DNA of 64,000 bases from Burkholderiales bacterium (GCA_019509985.1 JAEKLF010000060.1:18344-82343), one strand, 5' to 3'. Numbered from the stretch's first letter, positions 48,571 through 56,995 are shown. The notes: generated by a model from the letters alone, not told the origin. Made by a program: numbers and translations.

Positions 48571-48807
48571 TTAGTGCGTGTCGCGCATCTGGATGGCGCC
48601 GCCCAGGTCCACCGTCCGCCTGGGCATGTAGCCCTGCGTGCCGACCGGGTAGGTGGCGCCGGCGGCGACGGTCAGGGTGTTGGGATGGGTACCGAGGAAG
48701 AACGTCTCTTCGCTCGTGCTGAGTTCCGAGCGCATGTCACTCGGGCCGCGGAGCATGATGGGCTGCGCGGCGGCCAGCGAAATCGCTGTTCTGCGAGGCT
48801 TGTCCAT
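48571..48807 (-). pseudogene. short leader gene of the GH95 operon, probable deletion remnant
   Basis: A 78-residue frame with an excellent ribosome site (AGGAG, 6 bases before ATG). The start (MDKPRRTAISLAAAQPIM) looks like the beginning of an exported protein, but the text changes at once to a polar, beta-type sequence (FFLGTHPNTLTVAAGATYPVG). I read it as an N-terminus joined to a C-terminus, as with its neighbour, but the parent (a TonB receptor or an endo-glycanase would be expected here) is not recognised. It is the first frame of the operon and still sets translation start. Confidence 0.45.
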
Positions 48808-48937
48808 GTTGTCTCCTGAAGCTCTAAAGGCTTGTGGGTGCTGCGGTTTGACCCAGGGCCGCGCGTCTCTCGAGTGAAGGCCGCGCTGCCTAGCCGCACG
48901 AGCGACAGCAATCGCGACGCGGTTTCGGGAAGTGCAT

Positions 48938-48950
48938 TCGGTCAAACCAA
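48938..48950 (-). promoter_or_regulatory. operator copy TCGGTCAAACCAA
   Basis: Eleven of 13 bases match TTGGTCAGACCAA. Its centre is 45 bases from the next copy. Confidence 0.6.
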
Positions 48951-48954
48951 TTGT

Positions 48955-49005
48955 GGTCATGCCACTTTGCCACATCGACACTGTGGTCTGACCGGTAGAT
49001 ACCCC
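48955..49005 (-). promoter_or_regulatory. conserved promoter module (copy 1)
   Basis: Contains TGCCACTTTGCCA, then exactly the same distance as in copy 2 to GGTCTGACC, then GATACCC. Compared base by base with 59496-59546, about 38 of 51 positions agree, with nearly all changes in the 10-base spacer. On the transcribed strand the order is operator, spacer, then TGGCAAAGTGGCA (a TGGCA direct repeat). Confidence 0.65.
48983..48995 (-). promoter_or_regulatory. operator copy with core TGGTCTGACC
   Basis: GTGGTCTGACCGG keeps the whole central part of the site but differs at the outer bases. It is part of the module shared with the catabolic-operon promoter. Confidence 0.65.
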
Positions 49006-49260
49006 AGTGCCGGTAAACGGACAGCAGAAGCCGATTCCATGGCCTTACGCTCACGCGTACCTAGACCGAAGCCGCGAGGGCCTTGGCACGCAGCGCTCCC
49101 CCGAGGCGGGCCGCAACGTGGTGTCCAGAGCGACGATTCAAGCCAGCCGGGGCGACGGTCTGGCCCTGGCGTCTGGCGCAGTCGCAATCTGAGCAGTCGC
49201 AGTCATTCCGTCTTCGCTGGCCGCCAACGAAATTTCTTGGCGGTAAGGCCGGACGCCGGA

Positions 49261-49273
49261 TTGGTCAAACCAC
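49261..49273 (+). promoter_or_regulatory. operator copy TTGGTCAAACCAC
   Basis: Eleven of 13 bases match the consensus. It lies 131 bases before the regulator start and suggests autoregulation together with the copy at 49373. Confidence 0.6.
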
Positions 49274-49372
49274 GCCGCGTCGGCCGGCTGCGTCCGATTG
49301 CTGCTGCATCCGGAGATTTTGCTAGGGTTTTCTCGGCCGGGTCGACTTATTTGGCGCTGGGAGCGCTAGCAT

Positions 49373-49385
49373 TTGGTCTGTCCAC
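49373..49385 (+). promoter_or_regulatory. operator copy TTGGTCTGTCCAC at the regulator gene
   Basis: Eleven of 13 bases match TTGGTCTGACCAA. It ends 18 bases before the ATG, just ahead of the GGGAG ribosome site, so binding would block the gene's own expression. Confidence 0.6.
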
Positions 49386-49403
49386 TTTTGAAGCCAGGGA
49401 GAC

Positions 49404-50132
49404 ATGGCCAATAACCACCGCAGCGGCGATGCGCGCCGCCAATACCAATTGGTCGCTGATCGGGTCCGTGCGTTGATCGAATCCGAGGGAATTTCGCCCG
49501 GTGCACGGCTGCCCGCTGAACGGGAGCTGGCGCTGCAACTCGGCGTGTCACGGCCTTCGCTCCGCGAAGCGCTTATCGCATTGGAAATCGATGGGCGCGT
49601 CGAGATCCGCGGCGGCTCTGGCGTTTATGTTTGCAATGCCGAAGATCAGGGCGATGTCGCGACGCCGGCGCTCGGCGAAAGCCCGGCCGAGCTGATGCAG
49701 GCGCGTGTCGTGCTGGAGAGCGCGGTCGTCACCCTGGCCGCGGCCCGGGTCACGAAAGCCGGATTGCAGCGTGTCGAGGACGCCCTGAAGTCGATGCGCG
49801 AAGACCATGTCAACGGACGCAAGCCGGTGGAGTCCGATCGACGCTTTCACTTGAGCATTGCCGAGATGTGTGGCAATTCGGTGCTCGTCGGCATGGTGGG
49901 AGCGCTGTTCGATGGGCGCCATAGCCCGATCTCCTCGCGCATGAGCGGGCGGATTGAGTCGACCCACACCTGGCAGGCGGCGCTGGGTGAGCATCAGGCC
50001 ATCCTGCATGCCCTGGAGGCGCGCAACCCGCAGGCCGCCGCTGCGGCGATGTGCAGCCATCTGCTGGCCTCGCATGGCCGCTGGGTCGGTGACCTGGCCG
50101 AATCGCAGGCCGCCGGCGCGCTCATCGCCTGA
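49404..50132 (+). CDS. GntR-family (FadR subfamily) transcriptional regulator
   Basis: A 242-residue protein. The N-terminal winged helix (residues ~12-75) has ISPGARLPAERELALQLGVSRPSLREALIALEIDGRVEIRGGSGVYV, the classic GntR recognition region. The C-terminal FCD domain (~95-225) has the metal/ligand residues Asp in SDRRFHLSIAE and His in LGEHQAILHALEARN. FadR-type members respond to sugar acids (UxuR, ExuR, LgoR) or fatty acids. It faces the L-galactonate-type operon, convergent with it by 18 bases, and has operator copies before it. It is the best candidate for binding TTGGTCTGACCAA sites. Effector inferred: a pathway sugar acid such as L-galactonate, D-tagaturonate or KDG. Confidence 0.92.
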   Translation: MANNHRSGDARRQYQLVADRVRALIESEGISPGARLPAERELALQLGVSRPSLREALIALEIDGRVEIRGGSGVYVCNAEDQGDVATPALGESPAELMQARVVLESAVVTLAAARVTKAGLQRVEDALKSMREDHVNGRKPVESDRRFHLSIAEMCGNSVLVGMVGALFDGRHSPISSRMSGRIESTHTWQAALGEHQAILHALEARNPQAAAAAMCSHLLASHGRWVGDLAESQAAGALIA

Positions 50133-50150
50133 GATATCGGCCGACAGGCC

Positions 50151-51689
50151 TCACATCACGGCGCCCAGCTGCCAGGGTACGAACTCGTTGTCGCCAAGGC
50201 CGTGTTGCTCGCTGAGCGTGCGCCGGCCGGAAGCCGTGTCCAGCATCAACTGGAACAACGCCTCGCCGGCTTCACCGACCGTTTGCGTACCTTCGACGAT
50301 GGCACCGGCATTGAAGTCCATGTCGAGGTGCATGCGTTGGAAGAGCGGCGTGTTGGTGGCCAGCTTCAACGAGGGCGTGGGCTTGCAGCCATAGGTTGAG
50401 CCGCGCCCGGTGGTGAAGCAGATCAGGTTGGCGCCGCCGGCAACCTGACCGGTGGCCGACACGGGGTCGTATCCCGGCGTGTCCATGAAGACCAGCCCGT
50501 GGCTGCGCACGGGTTGGGCGTACTCCAGCACTTCATTGAGCGTGCTGCTGCCGCCCTTGGCGACGGCGCCGAGGGACTTCTCCAGGATGGTCGTGATGCC
50601 GCCGGCCTTGTTGCCGGGCGAGGGGTTGTTGTCCAGCTGGGCGCCGTGGCGCGCGGCATAGGCCTGCCACCAGCGCAGCCGTTCCTGCAGTTGTTCGGCC
50701 ACCTCGGGTGATGCCGCGCGGGCGGTCAGCAGATGCTCGGCGCCGTAGATCTCGGGCGTTTCCGACAGGATCGCCGTGCCGCCGTGCTGCACCAGCAGGT
50801 CCACGGCGGCGCCCAGCGCCGGGTTGGCGCTGATGCCGGAATAGCCGTCCGAGCCACCGCATTGCAGGCCGACGACGAGGTGAGACAACGCGACCGTGCT
50901 GCGCTGCGCCGCGGCCGCCTGCCCAGCAAGCTCGCGCACGAGTTGCTGGCCGCGCTCGATCGCCTCGCGCGTGCCGCCGGCCTCTTGGATCGTCAGGGTG
51001 TGGACGCGCTCGCGTGCGGTGGCCTCCAGCCCCTGGACCAGCGGATCGACCTGGTTCACTTCGCAGCCCAGGCCGATCAGCACAACGGCAGCGAAGTTGG
51101 GATGGGATGCATAGCCGCGCAGCGTGCGGCGAAGAAGTTCGAGACCCTCGCCTTCGGCACTCATGCCGCAGCCGCTGCCATGGGTGATGGCGACGACGCC
51201 GTCCACACCCGGGAATGCGGCGAGGGTCTCGCTGCCAAACGCCTGCGCGATGGCCTTGCACACCGTTGCCGAGCAATTGACCGTGGACAGCACGCCGATG
51301 TAGTTGCGTGTGCCGACGCGGCCATCGCTGCGCACGAAGCCCTCGAAGGTGGCCGGCTCGCGGTTGGCCGCGAGCGGGACGGGCGTGGCCCGGGCCGGTC
51401 GCGGTGGCGCTTCCCGGTTCATTTCGAGGTTGTGCACGTGTACGTGCTCGCCTGCCGCAATCGGCGTGCTGGCCACGCCGATGGGTTGGCCATACTTCAG
51501 CACGACCTCGCCGCGTGCCACGGCGCGCAGCGCGACCTTGTGGCCCGCGCCGATCGCCTCATGAACTCGCAGGGTCGCCGTGCCGCCGGGCAGCTCGATT
51601 TCAGTGTTCGCGGCCAGTGCCACGCGTGCCACGGCGACGTTGTCGCTGGCATGCAGCACGATCAACGCTGGCGCCGATTCAGTCGACAT
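50151..51689 (-). CDS. uxaA: altronate dehydratase (UxaA family)
   Basis: A 512-residue protein with an N-terminal SAF domain (LHASDNVAVARVAL, GHKVALRAVARGEVVLKYGQPIG, GEHVHVHN) and the long UxaA/GarD C-terminal part (FEGFVRSDGRVGTRNYIGVLSTVNCS, HGSGCGM, GLQCGGSDGYSGISANPALG, DTPGYDPVSATGQVAGGANLICFTTGRGS). UxaA dehydrates D-altronate to 2-keto-3-deoxy-D-gluconate using iron. GarD and related sugar-acid dehydratases share this build, but the presence of UxaB and LgoD in the same operon favours altronate. The ATG at 51689 matches the family start; the longer frame upstream lies inside the mutarotase gene. The gene overlaps the mutarotase stop by 11 bases and ends the operon. Confidence 0.92.
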   Translation of the reverse strand: MSTESAPALIVLHASDNVAVARVALAANTEIELPGGTATLRVHEAIGAGHKVALRAVARGEVVLKYGQPIGVASTPIAAGEHVHVHNLEMNREAPPRPARATPVPLAANREPATFEGFVRSDGRVGTRNYIGVLSTVNCSATVCKAIAQAFGSETLAAFPGVDGVVAITHGSGCGMSAEGEGLELLRRTLRGYASHPNFAAVVLIGLGCEVNQVDPLVQGLEATARERVHTLTIQEAGGTREAIERGQQLVRELAGQAAAAQRSTVALSHLVVGLQCGGSDGYSGISANPALGAAVDLLVQHGGTAILSETPEIYGAEHLLTARAASPEVAEQLQERLRWWQAYAARHGAQLDNNPSPGNKAGGITTILEKSLGAVAKGGSSTLNEVLEYAQPVRSHGLVFMDTPGYDPVSATGQVAGGANLICFTTGRGSTYGCKPTPSLKLATNTPLFQRMHLDMDFNAGAIVEGTQTVGEAGEALFQLMLDTASGRRTLSEQHGLGDNEFVPWQLGAVM

Positions 51690-52008
51690 GGAAGACGCAC
51701 TCCATCGAGGCCCAGTGCTCGCCCGCGGCACGACTGTCCAGCGGCAGCTGGCAAGGGCTGCAGAAGGTCCACCAGCGACGGGTCTCCGCATCGGCCGCGA
51801 TCGCAGCCATGTCGGCCTCGTAGTTGCTGCCGTGGTATTCCCAGTAGCCGAACAGCAGGTTTTCCGGCTCGCGCAGGAAGATGCTGTAGTTGCGGATGTT
51901 GGAGGCCGCCAGGCGCGCCAGCACCGCCGGCCAGACGGCCGCGTGAAGGCGCTTGTACTCGGCGATGTGCTCCGGCGCGATGCCGATCACCATGCCCATG
52001 CGTTGCAT
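51679..52008 (-). CDS. L-rhamnose/L-fucose mutarotase family protein (RhaM-like)
   Basis: A 109-residue ferredoxin-like protein of the RhaM/DUF718 family: GMVIGIAPEHIAEYKRLHAAVWPAVLARLAASNIRNYSIFL, LFGYWEYHG and WWTFCSPCQ. These enzymes interconvert the alpha and beta anomers of rhamnose or fucose. The ATG at 52008 has AAGGA seven bases upstream, so it is preferred over the TTG at 52026. In this operon the substrate is probably L-galactose or L-fucose, prepared for the aldose dehydrogenase. Confidence 0.88.
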   Translation of the reverse strand: MQRMGMVIGIAPEHIAEYKRLHAAVWPAVLARLAASNIRNYSIFLREPENLLFGYWEYHGSNYEADMAAIAADAETRRWWTFCSPCQLPLDSRAAGEHWASMECVFHVD

Positions 52009-52022
52009 TGCTCGTTCCTTGT

Positions 52023-53142
52023 TCAATGCGCAGCCATCACGGCGTTCAGCCGGGGTTGCGCCAGGTCCGGCGCATACAGATGCGCCAGCTCGATCAGCGG
52101 CCGCACGCGGCGCGCCTTTTTCTGTTCGTGGTTCTGGGCGATGTCGGCCAGCCGATGGGCGAGGAAGGGGTTCAGCAGCCGTTCACGCAGGCCGACCAGG
52201 TACTCGCGCGCCTGCTCACCCTGGCCCAGCGCGTCGAGCACCGGCAGCACCTCGTGCTGCCAGGCTTCTTCAAGCGGCCCCCGCTGGGCGGGGTCCTGCA
52301 TGGCCTGCAGCACGGTCATGTCGGCCGCCAGGCGGCCTTTGAGCCACACGCTGCTGGCCGAGGTTCAACAAGAAGAGCTTGAGCCGCTCATGACGCATGA
52401 GGTCATCGGTGAGCACGATGGCCGGATGCCGGCAGGGCAATTGCAACCGCGGCTGTGCCTCGACGGCCCACAGCGCGTAAGGCTCGGCCACGGCACCCAC
52501 CGGTTCCAGGGCCTCCGACACGATTCGGTCCACCAGCGAATTGGCCCAAACCGGCCGCATCTGCAGCCAGTCGACGAAGACCGGCGCGCACTGCCATTGC
52601 CTTGCCAGGGCCACGACGAGGTTGCGCAGCATCTCGCCATTGCGCGACACGAGCTCGCAAGGCAGCAGCGTCAGCTCGGCATCGGGCCGCGCTTGCCAGC
52701 GGTCGTGCAGCAGCACGAGCAGCTTGGCCGGGAAGGACGCCGGAGCCGCGGCCTCCTCGGCCAGCAGCCCTGGGCCATCGTCAGGCAACAACGACCAGCC
52801 ACTGTCACCGGTGTTGGAGACGACCACCTGCACCGGCCCGCGCATGCGCTCGCGCACGGTGGGCCAGTCGGTGGCGGCGTGCAAGGCTTCGCGCACCGAA
52901 CGGCAGGTCTTGCGCACTTCCATCGGCAACCCGTTGATCAGGCCGCGCACGATGACCTCGAAGCCCTCGGCGTTCGCGAGTGCCTGCGTGCGTAGCGTGC
53001 TGGCCGGGTTGGCGGTGCTTTGCACCACCGTGATGCCGCCCAGCGCTTCGCCGCCCTCCGCCGCCTCGCTGACGAAGAGGTCGACGTGCGCCTGCAGGAA
53101 ACGGCTGGTGCCGAACTGCAGGATGGGATGGCCTTCGCTCAT
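52023..53142 (-). pseudogene. uxaB: tagaturonate reductase (UxaB, mannitol dehydrogenase family), frameshifted
   Basis: The first frame begins MSEGHPILQFGTSRFLQAHVD, the UxaB/mannitol dehydrogenase N-terminus, and continues through VVSNTGDSGW, LLPCELVSRNGEMLRNLV and DWLQMRPVWANSLVDRIV to RLKLFLLNLG near 52359. The C-terminal part is in another frame: WLKGRLAADMTVLQAMQDP, HEVLPVLDAL, RLLNPFLAHRLADIAQNHEQKKARRV. Family members have about seven residues (HTxLAER type) between NLG and WL; here about ten bases remain, a net loss of about 11 nucleotides. UxaB reduces D-tagaturonate to D-altronate with NADH. A break here would interrupt the pathway unless the sequence is wrong. The ATG at 53142 fits the family; a GTG at 53157 overlaps the LgoD gene stop. 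Confidence 0.8.
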
Positions 53143-53150
53143 CGCCCGCT

Positions 53151-54161
53151 TCAGCACTCGATGATCGCCTTGATGACGCCCTGGGCCGGGTCCAGCAGGC
53201 GTGAGAAGGCTTCAGGCACCTCGGCGAGGGCCAGCCGGTGCGTGGCCAGCGCCGCGGCGGGGACCAGGCCTTCGCGGATCGCTCGCATGACCGTGTCGAA
53301 GTCCTCGGTCGTCGCGTTGCGACTGCTGAGCAGCGTGGCCTCGCGCTTGTGGAACTCGGGGTCGGAGAAGCGGATGTCCCCCTGCACGATGGAAACCAGC
53401 ACGTAGCGCCCCCCGTGGGCAATGAAGCGAAAGCCTCGTTCCATGGCCTTGGCGTTGCCCGTCGCGTCGAACACCACGTCGAAAAATTCGCCCTGGGTGA
53501 GTCGGGACAGTTCTTCCTCGTCGCCTTCGCCCAGGGCCACTGCCGCGGCCACACCCAGTTGCTTGGCTGCGAAATCGAGGCGGTCCTGGCGGCTGTCGAT
53601 GGCGGTGACGATGGCGCCGCGCAGGCGCGCGAAGATCATCGTGCCCATGCCGATCGGGCCTGCGCCGACCACCAGCACGCGCTGGCCGGCCGTGACGTCG
53701 CCGCGGCGCACGGCGTGGGCGCCGATGGCCAGGAACTCGAGCATGGCGGCCTGGTCCAGCGTGATGCCGTCGGCCTTGCCGACGAAGCGTTGCGGCACGC
53801 TGATGTACTCGGTGAAGGCGCCGTCCCGGTGCACGCCCAGCACTTCGATGCGGACACAGCAATTGGTCTTGCCCTGGCGGCAGGCGATGCAGTGGCCGCA
53901 GGACAGGTAGGGCATCACATAGACCGGCTCGCCGTGTGCCAGGCCGCTGTCGTCATCGGCCTCCTCCACGGTGCCGGAGAGCTCATGCCCCATGACCCGT
54001 GGGTAGTTGAGGTAGGGCTGGTGCCCGGTGAAGATGTGCAGGTCGGTGCCGCAGACGCCCACCCGGCGCACGCGCAGCAGCACTTCGCGGTGGCCACGCG
54101 GCGGGCGCGGGCGATGTTGGGCGACGAGGGCGCCGGGGGATTCACAGGTGACGGTCAGCAT
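53151..54161 (-). CDS. lgoD: L-galactonate 5-dehydrogenase-like Zn-dependent alcohol dehydrogenase (LgoD)
   Basis: A 336-residue medium-chain dehydrogenase. Catalytic zinc ligands are in VGVCGTDLH and MGHE, structural zinc cysteines in SCGHCIACRQGKTNCC, and the NAD fold in VLVVGAGPIGMG. Several stretches are shared with E. coli LgoD (YjjN) as I recall it: QPYLNYPRVMGHE, VLGVHRDGAFTEY, IGAHAVRR, FSDPEFHKREATLLSSRNAT. LgoD oxidises L-galactonate at C5 to D-tagaturonate. The call explains the presence of UxaB and UxaA next to it. The start ATG overlaps the lactonase stop by 7 bases; the longer frame upstream is antisense-like and not used. A 6-deoxy analogue (L-fuconate) may also be a substrate. 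Confidence 0.85.
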   Translation of the reverse strand: MLTVTCESPGALVAQHRPRPPRGHREVLLRVRRVGVCGTDLHIFTGHQPYLNYPRVMGHELSGTVEEADDDSGLAHGEPVYVMPYLSCGHCIACRQGKTNCCVRIEVLGVHRDGAFTEYISVPQRFVGKADGITLDQAAMLEFLAIGAHAVRRGDVTAGQRVLVVGAGPIGMGTMIFARLRGAIVTAIDSRQDRLDFAAKQLGVAAAVALGEGDEEELSRLTQGEFFDVVFDATGNAKAMERGFRFIAHGGRYVLVSIVQGDIRFSDPEFHKREATLLSSRNATTEDFDTVMRAIREGLVPAAALATHRLALAEVPEAFSRLLDPAQGVIKAIIEC

Positions 54162-55000
54162 GGTTCGAGGCGGTAGAGGCGAACGGCGTTTTCCCCGAAG
54201 AGCGCGCGTAGGTCGTCCGGGTGGGGGGCGGGTTTGAACTGGGAGACCAGCAGGTGGGAGAGCTGCCACCAGTCGGCGTAGTCGGCGGCCAGGCGCAGCA
54301 CGGGCCAATCGCTGCCCCAGAGCAGGCGTTGCGGTCCGAACAGCTCCCACAGCGCCTGTGCATAAGGGCGCAGGGCCGCCGCGTCGCGCTGTTCGCCTGC
54401 TTCGGTCAGCAGCCCCGACAGCTTGCAGTGAACCTGTGGCAGGGCGGCCAGTGCGGCGATGTCGGTGCGCCAGGGTTCGATTTCGCGGCGCGCGATGAAG
54501 GGTTTGGCGGCGTGGTCGATGACGATGCTCAGTCCGGGGTGGCGCTGCGCGAAGCGGCGCAGCGCCGGCAGTTGGCGGGGCAACACCAAGGCATCGAAAA
54601 CCAGGCCGTGGCGCTGCATGGCCTCGGCCGCCGGGTCGCACGCGGGGTCGGCTATCCAGTCATCGTCCGGCAGGTCCTGGAGCATCGGCCGCAAGCCTTT
54701 GAGCAGAGGGTGCAGGGCGAGCATGCCGATCTGCTCGGCGACGTCCGCAGCCTTGAAGTCCACCCAGCCGACGACGCCGCGCACCCAGGGCATGGCTTCA
54801 GCCAGCGACAGCATCCAATGCGTGTCAGCCAGGCTGGGCAGGGATTGCACAAGCACGGTCGCGTCGATGCCGGTGGCCTGCAGGTGCGGCGCCAGATCCT
54901 GCGGGCCGAAGTCGCGGTGGATGGCCGGCAGTGAGTCCGGCGGCCATTGCCCCTGGCGATCGGCCAGGCGCCAGAAATGCTGATGGGCGTCGACCTTCAC
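54155..55000 (-). CDS. amidohydrolase-family L-galactono/L-fucono-lactonase
   Basis: A 281-residue TIM-barrel amidohydrolase (amidohydro_2). Metal/active-site residues appear in VDAHQHFW at the start, VVGWVDF, GLRPMLQDLPDDDW, IVIDHAAKP, CKLSGL and LLWGSDWPV near the end. This is the L-fuconolactonase/4-sulfomuconolactonase group that opens aldonolactones. The GTG at 55000 overlaps the previous stop (GTGA) and has GGAGGAAGG just upstream. Between the aldose dehydrogenase and LgoD, its role is to open L-galactonolactone (or L-fuconolactone). Confidence 0.9.
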   Translation of the reverse strand: MKVDAHQHFWRLADRQGQWPPDSLPAIHRDFGPQDLAPHLQATGIDATVLVQSLPSLADTHWMLSLAEAMPWVRGVVGWVDFKAADVAEQIGMLALHPLLKGLRPMLQDLPDDDWIADPACDPAAEAMQRHGLVFDALVLPRQLPALRRFAQRHPGLSIVIDHAAKPFIARREIEPWRTDIAALAALPQVHCKLSGLLTEAGEQRDAAALRPYAQALWELFGPQRLLWGSDWPVLRLAADYADWWQLSHLLVSQFKPAPHPDDLRALFGENAVRLYRLEPC

Positions 55001-56052
55001 GAGCCTTCCTCCAGGCCTTTGTCGGGCAGCGGTGCGTCGGGATGCACGAGACCTCGCTCGCGCATGGCCAGCCAGAGTTCGCCCGGAATGGCGCGGCCCG
55101 CCCAGTCGGCATTGGCGGTGACCTGCTCGGGCGAGCGCATGCCGCAGAGCACGCTCATGACCGCAGGGTGCGCGAGCGGGAACTGCAGCGCAGCGGCCTG
55201 GAGCGGCACGCCGAACTCGGCGCAGACGGCCGCCAGGGCCTCGGCGTGGCGCATGACCTCGGGCGGCACGCTGCCGTAGTTGTATTTGGCCTGGCCGGCC
55301 AGCAAGCCCGAATTGAAGGGGCCACCGACGATGACGCCGACTCCGGCTGCAGCGCATCGGTTCAGGAAATCCAGGCTGCCCTGCTCGAGCAGCGTGTAGC
55401 GACCGGCCAGCAGCACGTAGTCGAGCGGCGCGACGGCGAGGGAGGCCTGCGCCACTTCCCATTCGTTCACGCCCAGGCCGATGGCTCGCACGGCGCCCTC
55501 GCTGCGCAGCTCCTCAAGCGCGCGAAAGCCGCCGCCTTCGGTCAGCGCCAGCCAATGGACGTCATGGCGATCACCATGCGTCAGGCGACCGATGTCGTGC
55601 ACCAGCAGGAGGTCGACGCGTGTCAGGCCCAGGCGCTGCAGACTGTCTTCGAAGGAGCGCCGCACGCCGCCATGGCTGTAGTCGTAGACCGGGCGGAAGG
55701 GCAGGGGTTCCGCCCAGCCATCGCTGCCTCGCGGCACTTCGGCATCGGGCCGCATGAGCCGTCCGACCTTGGTGGACAACACGAAGCTGTCGCGCCGGCG
55801 GTCGGCAAGGAATTCACCGACGCGGCGTTCGCTGCGCGTGTAGCCGTAGAAGGGTGCGGTGTCGAAGTAGCGCACACCCGCATCCCAGGCGGCCTGCAGG
55901 GTCGCTGCCGCCGTGGCGTTGTCCACGGCGTCGTAGAGGCCGGCCAGAGCGGCCGCACCCAGCCCCAGCGTCGTCAACCGAAGATCGGCGCGGGCGGTGG
56001 GGCGGCTGACGAGGCGGGCCATGTCGGACGGTGAGAGCAGGGGCTTCGTCAC
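54997..56052 (-). CDS. aldo/keto reductase, L-galactose/L-fucose 1-dehydrogenase type
   Basis: A 351-residue AKR. The motifs are LGLGAAALAGLY, YFDTAPFYGYTRSERRVGEFL (Asp and Tyr), STKVGR (Lys), VDLLLVHDIG (His), IGLGVNEW, and FPLAHPAVMSVLCGMRSPEQV for NADP binding. It belongs to the D-threo-aldose 1-dehydrogenase/L-fucose dehydrogenase group, which oxidises L-fucose and L-galactose to the lactone. Start is GTG at 56052, one base after the binding-protein stop; an internal ATG at 56022 is possible but would cut the first strand. First enzyme of the oxidative route. Confidence 0.9.
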   Translation of the reverse strand: MTKPLLSPSDMARLVSRPTARADLRLTTLGLGAAALAGLYDAVDNATAAATLQAAWDAGVRYFDTAPFYGYTRSERRVGEFLADRRRDSFVLSTKVGRLMRPDAEVPRGSDGWAEPLPFRPVYDYSHGGVRRSFEDSLQRLGLTRVDLLLVHDIGRLTHGDRHDVHWLALTEGGGFRALEELRSEGAVRAIGLGVNEWEVAQASLAVAPLDYVLLAGRYTLLEQGSLDFLNRCAAAGVGVIVGGPFNSGLLAGQAKYNYGSVPPEVMRHAEALAAVCAEFGVPLQAAALQFPLAHPAVMSVLCGMRSPEQVTANADWAGRAIPGELWLAMRERGLVHPDAPLPDKGLEEGS

Positions 56053-56053
56053 G

Positions 56054-56995
56054 TCAATACAGGACGGCCTTGGCCTCGGGCGACTGCAGGTTGGCCTTCT
56101 CCACCCACACGACGCCGGTGTCGCGGAACTTGGGCACCGGCTTCTTCTGCAGCAGGTCGTGAATGGTCTTGACGCCGAGATAGCCCATCTGGAAGGAACC
56201 CTGCACCGCGATGCCGGCCAGCGTGCCGTCCTGAACGAATTTCTGCAGGTCCTGGTTGCCGTCGAAGCCGATGGCCACGAGCTTGCCTGCGCGGCCGCTC
56301 TGCACCAGCGCGCGGCCCATGCCGACGGCCGTGGGCTCGTTGGCGCCGAAGATGGCCTTGAGATCGCGGTGGGCGGCCAGCACGTCGGTGGTCTGGTTCA
56401 TCGCGGTGGCCATCTGCGACTGCGAATAGAAAGGCCCGACGATCTCCAGCTTGGAGTGGGCTTGCAGATAGCTCTTGAAGGCGCCGACGCGGCCGACCTC
56501 GGAACCGGCACCGGCCACGAAGGACATGATGGCCACCTTGCCTGTCGTGCCGACCTTGCTGATCAGCTCCTTGGCGCACAGTTCGCCGGCGGCGCGGTTG
56601 TCGGTCGTCAGGAAGGATTGGTAGTAGGGCTTGCCGCTCTCCGACACCTGCGAGTCGATGAGCACCACGGGGATGCGGGCCTCCCATGCCTTCTTGATCG
56701 CCGGCACCAGGGCATCGGGATCGGACGGTGCCAGCACGATGCCGGCGACGCGCCGGTTGACCGCGTTCTCGACGAGGTTCACCTCATCGGCGATGGCCGA
56801 CTCGCTGGCCGGCCCGGAGAAGGTCAGCGTGTGGCCCGGGACCTCCTTGATGGCGGCTTCCGCGCCCTTGCTGACGTTCTGCCAGAAGGTCGAGTTGGTG
56901 GTCTTGACGATGACGGCGATTTCGCCGGCATGGGCGGTCGTGCCGAGCAGGGCCAGGCAGGCGCTGAGCAGCGCGTGACGCAAAGGACGGGGCAT
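56054..56995 (-). CDS. ABC transporter sugar-binding protein (RbsB type)
   Basis: A 313-residue periplasmic protein with a signal peptide (LLSACLALLGTTAHA). The fold is the type I periplasmic binding protein: IAVIVKTTNSTFWQNVSKGAE, IVLAPSDPDALVPAIKKAWEARIPVVLIDS, TDNRAAGELCAKELI, AIFGANEPTAVGMGRAL and AIGFDGNQDLQKFVQDG. It delivers a monosaccharide to the permease and ATPase encoded upstream. AGGAG precedes the ATG with normal spacing. Given the operon, the ligand should be L-galactose or L-fucose. Confidence 0.92.
   Translation of the reverse strand: MPRPLRHALLSACLALLGTTAHAGEIAVIVKTTNSTFWQNVSKGAEAAIKEVPGHTLTFSGPASESAIADEVNLVENAVNRRVAGIVLAPSDPDALVPAIKKAWEARIPVVLIDSQVSESGKPYYQSFLTTDNRAAGELCAKELISKVGTTGKVAIMSFVAGAGSEVGRVGAFKSYLQAHSKLEIVGPFYSQSQMATAMNQTTDVLAAHRDLKAIFGANEPTAVGMGRALVQSGRAGKLVAIGFDGNQDLQKFVQDGTLAGIAVQGSFQMGYLGVKTIHDLLQKKPVPKFRDTGVVWVEKANLQSPEAKAVLY

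Larger units (their letters stand above)
48808..49403. promoter_or_regulatory. divergent control region between the GH95 operon and the GntR-type regulator
   Basis: 596 bases without a gene. Two operator copies face the GH95 operon (48938, 48983) and two face the regulator gene (49261, 49373). The part 48955-49005 repeats the promoter module found at 59496-59546. Between ~49010 and 49250 nothing recognisable is seen. Confidence 0.65.

Noticed and set aside
48808..49403. Small genes in the divergent control region
   Set aside because: Frames here lack ribosome sites, and they run through the operator copies.
50133..50150. Terminator between the convergent regulator and uxaA genes
   Set aside because: Only an 18-base gap with a GGCC/GGCC pairing of four bases and no T tract.
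52340..52365. Programmed ribosomal frameshift in uxaB
   Set aside because: There is no slippery heptamer or downstream structure, the family is not known for it, and residues are missing as well as the frame changing.
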